DNA from: Flavobacteriales bacterium | GTDB taxonomy: Bacteria > Bacteroidota > Bacteroidia > Flavobacteriales_D > Sanyastnellaceae | Direction of reading: 5' to 3' | Assembly (NCBI GenBank): GCA_027488055.1 | Contig: JAIYCK010000070.1 | Location: 1-10,724, forward strand | DNA length: 10,724 nt | In this document: in pieces, positions 1 through 6,304 of the stretch | Position numbering within the stretch: position 1 is the first letter of the stretch | Layout: every line of letters starts with the position of its first letter | Position numbers and translations under genes: made by a program | Notes under the pieces: model-generated | Seen by the model: only the letters and a program-made list of their open reading frames with translations | Database searches by the model: none | Told to the model about the DNA's origin: nothing

Positions 1-228
1 ATTCGCTGTCCAAAAAAATGAGCAAGCTATTTTTCTTGCGGATCAATAATTCACATTTCCAAGCCGCAACCTGCGCTCAATAATTGGAATTTCGGGGGGT
101 TACGATACTACATGCTCGTGAGGTCTGAAATGCGTTGAGATGCATTCATCTTCGTATGTGGTTTGGTGAATTTGCCGAAGAGCCTTATATTAGATGAACC
201 AAGACAGTGTTTCAAATTTGAGAGTCAT

Positions 229-2424
229 ATGCAAAGTGTATCAGAATTAAACCCCAAAGAAGCGCTCAAGCATTTTTTTGGGTTCGATAAATTCAAAGGT
301 TTGCAAGAGGACGTGATCAACTCTGTGTTGGCAGGTAACGATACATTCGTGATCATGCCAACAGGGGGTGGTAAATCATTGTGCTACCAATTGCCAGCCC
401 TTATGTCCGAAGGTACTGCGATCGTTGTGTCACCATTGATCGCATTGATGAAAAATCAGGTGGACTCCATGAGGGGATTCAGCGAACAGGATGGAATTGC
501 ACACTTCATCAATTCTTCTTTGAATAAGTCCGAGATCATGCAGGTTAAATCGGATATTCAAAATGGACATTGTAAACTTTTGTATGTAGCGCCTGAATCA
601 CTCAACAAAGACGAAAATGTGGAGTTTTTCAGAAGTGTGAAGATCTCCTTTGTTGCGATTGATGAGGCACATTGTATTTCAGAATGGGGTCATGATTTCA
701 GACCTGAGTATCGCCGACTTAGACCGATCATTGAGCAAATAGCTGATGTGCCTATAATGGCACTCACTGCAACGGCCACTCCCAAGGTTCAACAGGACAT
801 TCAAAAGAACCTAGGGATGATGAACGCACAGGTTTACAAAGCCTCCTTCAATCGACCTAATTTATATTACGAGGTACGGGTCAAGAACAACATTGGCAAA
901 CAGATCATTCAATATATCAAAGCCAATGCAGGCAAAAGTGGCATCATTTATTGCTTAAGTCGACGTAAGACGGAGGAAATCGCTGAATTATTGCAGGTCA
1001 ATGGTATCAAGGCATTGCCTTACCATGCAGGTATGGATAGTGCGCAGCGCAACCGTGTGCAAGATCAATTCTTGATGCAAGATGTAGACGTTATTTGCGC
1101 CACAATCGCATTTGGAATGGGCATCGACAAACCAGACGTGCGATTTGTGATTCACCACGATATTCCCAAATCGCTAGAAAGCTACTACCAAGAAACGGGA
1201 CGTGCAGGCCGTGATGGTGGTGAAGGTGTTTGCGTCGCCTTTTATTCGCCTAAAGACATTGAGAAACTTGAGAAATTTTTGCACGGCAAACCGGTTGCAG
1301 AGCAAGAAATCGGCATGTTGCTGTTGCAGGAAGTCATCGCGTATTCTGAGACGGCCATGAGCCGCAGACAATATTTACTGCATTATTTCGGTGAGGAATG
1401 GGATCCCGTCCATGGCGAAGGCAACGGGATGGACGACAATTCGCGCAATCCAAAGGAGAGCATCGAAGGAATGGACTATGTATCCGCGCTATTGGGTTGT
1501 ATTGACTCATTCAATGAACTGCACAAGTCTGCTTTCATTTGCAAAGTTGTGTGTGGAATTAAAACATCGGAAATCACTACCTACAAAGGACATACGAGTA
1601 AATATTTCGCCATCGGTAAGGAGGATGGAGAAAAATTCTGGAATGCCATTTTGCGCCAAATGTTTGTAAGGGGTTTGGTCACCAAAGAAATTGAAACATA
1701 TGGTGTATTGAAGATATCTGAATCTGGGCGGGCATTCATGAAAGCGCCAACCAGTTTCCCTATCGTGAAGGAGCAAGAAATTGGCGAGGTCGACGACGAT
1801 GACTTGATCATTCCAAAACAAGGAGGTGGTGCTGTTGACGAAGTGCTCTTTGGCATGTTAAAGGAACTGCGTCAGAAGATGTCAAAGGAAAAGGGCATCC
1901 CACCCTATGTCATCATGCAGGATCCTGCCATGGAGGAGATGTGCACCCAATATCCGATCACACTGGATGAAATAGCTCAGATTGGAGGTGTTGGAAAGGG
2001 AAAGGCCATGAAATTCGGACAGCCATTTATCGATCTCATTGAAAAGTATACGGTCGAGAATGACATCGAAAGACCCATCGACTTTGTGGTTAAAAGCGCT
2101 GGCCATAAAAGCACCCACAAAGTACAAATCATCCAGAATATCGACAAGCGTATACCATTGCAAGACATTGCCAAGGGCTTGGGCAAATCGATGACCGAAT
2201 TAATTGATGAATTGGAAGCCATCGGGAATTCAGGAACCAAACTCAACATTCAATATTTTATTGATGATGAACTGGACGACGAACAACAGGAAGAAATCAT
2301 GGATTACTTCATGCAAAGCGAATCTGACAGCATCCGGGAAGCCGAGGTTTATTTTGATGGTGACTACGAAGAAGAACAGTTGCGATTGATGCGAATAAAG
2401 TTTATGAGTGAGGTAGCTCACTAA
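229..2424 (+). CDS. recQ: ATP-dependent DNA helicase RecQ
   Basis: This is a superfamily 2 3'-5' DNA helicase acting in recombination and repair of stalled forks. From the ATG at 229 the protein has 731 residues. Visible in order: Walker A TGGGKS (45-50), DEAH box (145-148) followed by the RecQ aromatic-rich loop CISEWGHDFRPEY, helicase motif VI QETGRAGRD (321-329), a winged-helix region (about 415-520), an HRDC domain (about 535-608), a helix-turn-helix-like segment, and a very acidic tail. The zinc-binding cysteines known from E. coli RecQ are absent after SRRQYLLHYFGEEWD (378-392). The frame stays open upstream to a TTG at 163, but those 22 extra residues look unlike RecQ, while MQSVSELNPKEALKHFFGF matches the usual N-terminus, so I chose 229. 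It is the only + strand gene and is followed by its own terminator. Helicase identity is near certain; the exact start is likely. Confidence 0.97.
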   Translation: MQSVSELNPKEALKHFFGFDKFKGLQEDVINSVLAGNDTFVIMPTGGGKSLCYQLPALMSEGTAIVVSPLIALMKNQVDSMRGFSEQDGIAHFINSSLNKSEIMQVKSDIQNGHCKLLYVAPESLNKDENVEFFRSVKISFVAIDEAHCISEWGHDFRPEYRRLRPIIEQIADVPIMALTATATPKVQQDIQKNLGMMNAQVYKASFNRPNLYYEVRVKNNIGKQIIQYIKANAGKSGIIYCLSRRKTEEIAELLQVNGIKALPYHAGMDSAQRNRVQDQFLMQDVDVICATIAFGMGIDKPDVRFVIHHDIPKSLESYYQETGRAGRDGGEGVCVAFYSPKDIEKLEKFLHGKPVAEQEIGMLLLQEVIAYSETAMSRRQYLLHYFGEEWDPVHGEGNGMDDNSRNPKESIEGMDYVSALLGCIDSFNELHKSAFICKVVCGIKTSEITTYKGHTSKYFAIGKEDGEKFWNAILRQMFVRGLVTKEIETYGVLKISESGRAFMKAPTSFPIVKEQEIGEVDDDDLIIPKQGGGAVDEVLFGMLKELRQKMSKEKGIPPYVIMQDPAMEEMCTQYPITLDEIAQIGGVGKGKAMKFGQPFIDLIEKYTVENDIERPIDFVVKSAGHKSTHKVQIIQNIDKRIPLQDIAKGLGKSMTELIDELEAIGNSGTKLNIQYFIDDELDDEQQEEIMDYFMQSESDSIREAEVYFDGDYEEEQLRLMRIKFMSEVAH

Positions 2425-2435
2425 TAAAAGGGTAT

Positions 2436-2463
2436 AAGACCGAATGAAAATTCGGTTTTTTTT
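2436..2463 (+). terminator. Rho-independent terminator of recQ
   Basis: The stem ACCGAAT/ATTCGGT (2439-2445 with 2450-2456) closes on a GAAA tetraloop. A-T and G-T pairs extend it outward, and the second arm runs into eight T residues (2456-2463). It starts 12 bases after the recQ stop. The stop codon of the convergent LRR gene (2462-2464) falls in the T run. On the - strand the same hairpin has no T run after it, so it should work mainly for recQ. Confidence 0.9.
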
Positions 2464-3061
2464 ATTGCCCATCAGCGCAGTTGCAGGGAGGCGACATAAT
2501 AACCTTGCAATCGGGAAGAAGAGCTGTCAAACGGTCTTGTGTCTCATAACTGATGTTATTGTGGAGTAGATCAAGGACACGCAAATTTGGAAGATCGCTT
2601 AACTGATCAGGGTATTCTTCTAGCGGATTGTCATACAAAACAAGCTCCTCAAGCAGGGTGCAATGTTGAATCTGGGTGCTAAGTGTTGATAGGATATTGT
2701 CTGCGACATTCAAGTATCTGATGTGAGTGAGTTGCCAAATACCATCTGGAAGATCGTAGATTTCGTTGTGCGCCATATTGATACTTTCGAGATTAGATAG
2801 CTTACTAATCTCATCAGGCAATGAATCAATTTTGTTCTTTTCCAGGTTCAGTTCAATCAAGTTTGAGAACTGCAATATTTCCACTGGAAATACATTCAGT
2901 TTTTGTTTTCTTAAATCCAACCGATAGACTTGATCTGGTTGCTGGATCGCTGATTCAATGGATGTGAACACGGGTAAACTATCCCATTCAAAACGCAATG
3001 CAGACTGAGCATGGCAGGCCATCACCCAGTTGAACAGGAGCGTAAGTAGGATTTTATTCAT
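2462..3061 (-). CDS. Secreted leucine-rich-repeat protein
   Basis: This 199-residue protein starts with a signal peptide (MNKILLTLLFNWVMACHA). Cleavage could follow A18 (signal peptidase I), or C16 could be lipidated, though VMAC is a poor lipobox. The rest is six leucine-rich repeats in exact 23-residue phase, starting at residues 45, 68, 91, 114, 137 and 160. The pattern is LxxLxLxxNxLxxLPxxIxxLxN. The conserved Asn is present in repeats 2-6 (76, 99, 122, 145, 168) and is Gln53 in repeat 1. A short tail holds three cysteines (185, 193, 195). LRR folds usually bind proteins, but the partner is unknown. There is no T9SS sorting domain. The start codon overlaps the ribF stop by 4 bases (ATGA), so translation is probably coupled to ribF. 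The fold is secure; the function is not known. Confidence 0.9.
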   Translation of the reverse strand: MNKILLTLLFNWVMACHAQSALRFEWDSLPVFTSIESAIQQPDQVYRLDLRKQKLNVFPVEILQFSNLIELNLEKNKIDSLPDEISKLSNLESINMAHNEIYDLPDGIWQLTHIRYLNVADNILSTLSTQIQHCTLLEELVLYDNPLEEYPDQLSDLPNLRVLDLLHNNISYETQDRLTALLPDCKVIMSPPCNCADGQ

Positions 3062-3987
3062 TGAAAGTGAATATGTGCGTTTTGAATATCTGCGTTGATT
3101 TGGTTGGTCAATTCAACGATTGAGCCAAATTTTTGTTCTGACCTCAAGCGGCAAATAAAACGTAAGCGCACCGATTTATTGTATAAATCTCCATGGTAAT
3201 CGATGGCGTGGGCTTCAATGTGTGTGTGTACAGTACCTTCGAAGGTAGGCCGAATCCCTATGTTAACTACTGCGCGCAATGAACCATGATCAGTGTCCAA
3301 CCAAGCGGCATACACACCGTGAGCAGGTATCTGTTTCAGCTCATAATGCGGTTGGATATTCGCGGTGGGAAATCCGATCGTTTGACCCCTGCCATCACCA
3401 TGAACGACATGTCCATCAACTGAATAGCAATAGCCAAGTAATTTATTGGCATGTTCTAGCTCGCCAAGCTCAATGGCCTTTCGAATCTTGGTTGAACTAA
3501 TTTCCGCAGTGTCAATTTGTTGTGCTGGAATCTCGTACACATGATATCCAAAGGTCTCGCTGAGCTCCATGAGGGTCTCATGGTTGCCTTCTCGGTTTCT
3601 GCCAAAGCGGTGGTCGTAGCCGATTACCAAAGTGTGAATATGCATCCCATTGACAAGCAAGTCGCGCACATAATCGTACGCAGGCATACGCGCAAATTCG
3701 CGTGTAAATGGAAGTATCATGAGGTGATCGAGGCCCGCAGCTTCCAACAGGGAAGCTTTCTCGTCTGGACTATTGAGCAACTGCAATCCGTGGTCATCGG
3801 GGTAAAGAACCATGCGAGGATGCGGATAGAATGTCAGCAATGCAGATTCGCCGTTCGCTTCTGAAGCGAGTGACTTCAGTTTTTGGAGTATGGTCGCATG
3901 CCCCAAATGCACGCCATCGAAAGTACCGATGGTGACAATTGGATTTGGCACCTGTTTAAAGGTTTCGAACGAGGTATGTGTGATCAC
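3058..3987 (-). CDS. ribF: Bifunctional riboflavin kinase / FAD synthetase
   Basis: This cytosolic enzyme phosphorylates riboflavin to FMN and then adenylates FMN to FAD. At 309 residues it has the family's normal length. The N-terminal FMN adenylyltransferase half shows GTFDGVHLGH (21-30), YPHP (54-57), GYDHRFGRNREG (123-134) and ISSTKIR (163-169). The C-terminal riboflavin kinase half shows GDGRGQTIGFPTAN (197-210), GVYAAW (224-229), NIGIRPTF (242-249), the catalytic-type acidic segment IEAHAID (257-263) and a final LRSEQKF. The start is GTG at 3985-3987: the frame is closed by a stop three codons upstream, and no in-frame ATG occurs before residue 59. A -7 promoter box lies about 20 bases upstream. 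It is the first gene of a two-gene operon with the LRR protein. No FMN riboswitch is possible in the roughly 13-base leader. Confidence 0.97.
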   Translation of the reverse strand: MITHTSFETFKQVPNPIVTIGTFDGVHLGHATILQKLKSLASEANGESALLTFYPHPRMVLYPDDHGLQLLNSPDEKASLLEAAGLDHLMILPFTREFARMPAYDYVRDLLVNGMHIHTLVIGYDHRFGRNREGNHETLMELSETFGYHVYEIPAQQIDTAEISSTKIRKAIELGELEHANKLLGYCYSVDGHVVHGDGRGQTIGFPTANIQPHYELKQIPAHGVYAAWLDTDHGSLRAVVNIGIRPTFEGTVHTHIEAHAIDYHGDLYNKSVRLRFICRLRSEQKFGSIVELTNQINADIQNAHIHFQ

Positions 3988-4006
3988 GGAATGGAGCTAA
4001 GAAGCA

Positions 4007-4014
4007 CAAAGGTA
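4007..4014 (-). promoter_or_regulatory. Bacteroidota -7 promoter box for ribF
   Basis: On the - strand this reads TACCTTTG, an exact match to the Bacteroidota consensus TAnnTTTG, and it is followed by the typical G/T. It lies 20 bases before the GTG start of ribF, which implies a leader of about 13 bases. No clear -33 TTG is present: the place where it should be is taken up by the terminator of the gene upstream. Confidence 0.6.
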
Positions 4015-4028
4015 GTGCGAGAGGTTAG

Positions 4029-4060
4029 AAAAAAGAAAACCCGGCTTAGGGCCGGGTTTT
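4029..4060 (-). terminator. Rho-independent terminator of the downstream T9SS gene
   Basis: A perfect 10-bp stem, AAAACCCGGC (4036-4045) and GCCGGGTTTT (4051-4060), encloses a 5-base loop. On the - strand it is followed by CTTTTTTC. It lies 21 bases beyond the stop of the T9SS protein gene ending at 4082, and it separates that gene from ribF. On the + strand the stem is also followed by a short T run, but no + strand gene needs it. Confidence 0.92.
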
Positions 4061-4081
4061 TAAAATATTTAAGGCAAGCCT

Positions 4082-6091
4082 TTATTTGCTCACAACCAAT
4101 TGGGTGCTAACCATAGAGGCGCCATCCAAAACGATGTTAAGCATGTAATTACCAGCTGCGATATCGCTCACATTCAAATCAAAGCTTTGTGTACCTGCGT
4201 TGAAAATACCTTTGTTGGCATAGGTCATCAATCTACCTTGCATATCGCGGATTTCATAAGCTACGGCTTTCGCGTTGTCCAATGTGAAATTGACACGAGT
4301 GGCATTGATCGCTGGATTTGGACCAACGCTTAGACCGCTCAACAAAGAAGCGTTTTCTGATACATTCACACGCTCGTCAATGATCAAACGAATGGCTGGG
4401 CTATCATCAGTAAGTCCGGTCAAACCAAAGAACCAAATGAAGGTACCATCGGTTGTTTCGGCCCAAATACCAGTTGAGAAGTCCACATCTTGCTCTCCGG
4501 TTGATTGTACTCCCAATTCTTGTGTGGTTTCGTCATTGGTTTGAATACCTGCGAAATAACGCGCACCAGCTGCTAGCTCTACTGCATCATCGAAAGGCAA
4601 ATAATAGGGGTACGATTGGTTTCCAGCTGGAGTCCAGTCCGCATCAACTTCAAATTCAGCGCCGCCTACAGTTTCTGCATCGGTCAAATTATAGTCATCT
4701 CCTTGCTGCAACAAAACCGCTGTAATGGGACAGTTGGTGTCGGTAGAGCTATCGAAACGAACGGTAATACCATAGGCTGTTGAGCCATCGGTGTTCACTG
4801 TCAAGTAAGAGCCGTAACCAACTGGAGCAAATGGATCAGCTGCAGTTCCTGTGCCAGCAAACGGGCGCATATCGTCATTGAGATTGGTAATATCATCGTG
4901 GCCATACTCGTCCAAAGTGATGCTAAACGCTTTGGTCATGGTGTTGTTTGCGGGTGTAGCATCTTCATTGGCGTAGGTCACCGTAGTGCGCACGCTGTAT
5001 TCACCGATTGCAGTTGGCACCCAATTGGTAGATACAAAAACAGTGTCGTAGAAATCAGCTGGATTTGGAAGGTCAGCGATCGCGAGCATTTCAACATCTT
5101 GTGAAGCGGTAGCAACTACTGTATTTGTGGCATCAAGTACTTCGCAAGTGATGGTAGCTGATTGTGTGTTGGTACCCGCATTGCGGTACATTGTGCCTAC
5201 AATCATACCTCCTAGGTCTGCTGGATTCGCAAGAGCTAGTGGAATTGCGCGGTATTCAAAATCTTGCAATACATCGCCTGTAGAGACATAGGTGACTTCC
5301 ACGTCGTTTTGCACGGTGTTAGGATAAATAAGTACATCATCCACACCCCAGAAGTAGTGAGAGTGTGTAGAATTACCATTGGCTTGCCATCCGAAACGGA
5401 TTTGTACAGCTGCTTCACCAGCAGCGACGCCTGAAATGTCGATAGCTGTGAGCAATGGATTCGCGCTAACGTCGTTGGCACCGCCTGTAAAATCTGGCGC
5501 ACCATCAAAAACGACCCAAGTAGCACCACCGTCGTTGGTTACTTCTACGAAAATCGGACGATCATCGGCGCAGCAATAGCGAAATGTTTGCTCAAAGCTC
5601 AAAATGGCAGAAGTTTGAGCCGACATATCAATTACAGGAGAAGTCAAATAGCCTGTGACTGCCTCTGCAGGATTGTCTGCTGCGATTTCGCCTCCTTGAA
5701 ACAAGTCAGCATCAAAAATCATCCAACCGTTGTCTGCAGTTGTAGAAGCAAGGCCTTCAGTAGGATCTGAGTAAAATCCAGCTGGACTCGCAGCTGTAGC
5801 GAGCATCCAAATAGCATCATTACCAGAATCATCGATAGTCCATTCACCGATGCCGTTGTTTCCAGCAGCACCGTTGGCAAAATCTTCAGAGAAGAAAGCA
5901 GCACCACGGTTGGCTGCGTTGAATTGAGCTAGTTGCGTTTCACCGGCTTCTTTCGAAGCGCGAACTTCTTCCTCGCTAAGCACACGAGGTTTCAATTTTA
6001 ATACGTGTTGCCCATTGATACTTTGTTTCTGCTGAGCGGAAGCAAATGCAGCAGTACCAAGTGCAAATAGGAGTGTAAAAATTCTTTTCAT
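4082..6091 (-). CDS. Secreted T9SS type A sorting-domain protein (paralog 1)
   Basis: This 669-residue cell-surface or secreted protein has a signal peptide, MKRIFTLLFALGTAAFASA, with likely cleavage before Q20. Next comes a jelly-roll-like region starting near FFSEDFANG (about 66-74) and ending at WGVDDVLIY (about 247-255). This pattern resembles cleaved-adhesin / choice-of-anchor J (MAM-like) domains. A CARDB/Ig-like region follows, opening with GDVLQDFEYRAIP (about 268-280) and containing NAGTNTQSATI. Another beta-rich region comes before the C-terminal sorting domain (about 583-669), with VGPNPAINATRV, a MQGRLM turn, IAAGNYMLNIV and the terminal VVSK. The family is carried across the outer membrane by the Por/T9SS machinery, which removes or anchors the C-terminus. 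The domain order matches the neighbouring gene at 6305-8167. No catalytic motif is visible, so adhesion or ligand binding is only an inference. Confidence 0.9.
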   Translation of the reverse strand: MKRIFTLLFALGTAAFASAQQKQSINGQHVLKLKPRVLSEEEVRASKEAGETQLAQFNAANRGAAFFSEDFANGAAGNNGIGEWTIDDSGNDAIWMLATAASPAGFYSDPTEGLASTTADNGWMIFDADLFQGGEIAADNPAEAVTGYLTSPVIDMSAQTSAILSFEQTFRYCCADDRPIFVEVTNDGGATWVVFDGAPDFTGGANDVSANPLLTAIDISGVAAGEAAVQIRFGWQANGNSTHSHYFWGVDDVLIYPNTVQNDVEVTYVSTGDVLQDFEYRAIPLALANPADLGGMIVGTMYRNAGTNTQSATITCEVLDATNTVVATASQDVEMLAIADLPNPADFYDTVFVSTNWVPTAIGEYSVRTTVTYANEDATPANNTMTKAFSITLDEYGHDDITNLNDDMRPFAGTGTAADPFAPVGYGSYLTVNTDGSTAYGITVRFDSSTDTNCPITAVLLQQGDDYNLTDAETVGGAEFEVDADWTPAGNQSYPYYLPFDDAVELAAGARYFAGIQTNDETTQELGVQSTGEQDVDFSTGIWAETTDGTFIWFFGLTGLTDDSPAIRLIIDERVNVSENASLLSGLSVGPNPAINATRVNFTLDNAKAVAYEIRDMQGRLMTYANKGIFNAGTQSFDLNVSDIAAGNYMLNIVLDGASMVSTQLVVSK

Positions 6092-6226
6092 TCTCTGATT
6101 TTTATTTTTTAGATAATTGAATGTGTTTAAGGGCGATGGATCTGGAGGAGCGACTTAAGCTTCACTTGATATCCAACTTCCTAATTCTTGGGAAAAATAC
6201 ACATAAAAGTGTTTTACCCCTAACAG

Positions 6227-6262
6227 AAAAAAAAAGATAAAGGCCCCAAGAAGGGGCCTTTA
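6227..6262 (-). terminator. Rho-independent terminator of T9SS paralog 2
   Basis: A 10-bp perfect stem, TAAAGGCCCC (6238-6247) with GGGGCCTTTA (6253-6262), encloses the 5-base loop AAGAA. On the - strand it is followed by ATC and nine T residues (A run 6227-6235 on the + strand). It lies about 42 bases after the stop codon of the 6305-8167 gene. It shows that paralogs 1 and 2 are separate transcription units. A weaker imperfect hairpin (6274-6296) lies between the stop and this terminator. Confidence 0.94.
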
Positions 6263-6304
6263 ACTTTTATTGACAATCACTCATGCTGAGCAATTGGGAT
6301 CATA

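Noticed and set aside
11..40. A possible - strand terminator: GCAAG/CTTGC stem followed by seven T residues.
   Set aside because: The stem is only 5 bp with an 8-base loop, and no - strand gene can be seen ending nearby.
167..220. Near-matches to the -7 box upstream of recQ (TGAATTTG at 167-174, TATATTAG at 186-193, CAAATTTG at 213-220).
   Set aside because: Each has one mismatch and none has a TTG at a 17-23 base spacing, so none can be chosen as the recQ promoter.
163..228. A 22-codon N-terminal extension of recQ from a TTG start.
   Set aside because: The added residues do not look like a RecQ N-terminus. The ATG at 229 gives the usual start just before the conserved KALKxxFG-type segment.
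3517..3864. A 115-codon + strand open frame opposite ribF.
   Set aside because: It lies fully inside the well-supported ribF gene on the other strand. Its translation has no recognisable domain and no promoter box precedes it.
3988..4006. An FMN riboswitch upstream of ribF.
   Set aside because: The predicted leader is about 13 bases and the whole gap to the next gene is filled by a terminator and a promoter box. There is no room for the aptamer.
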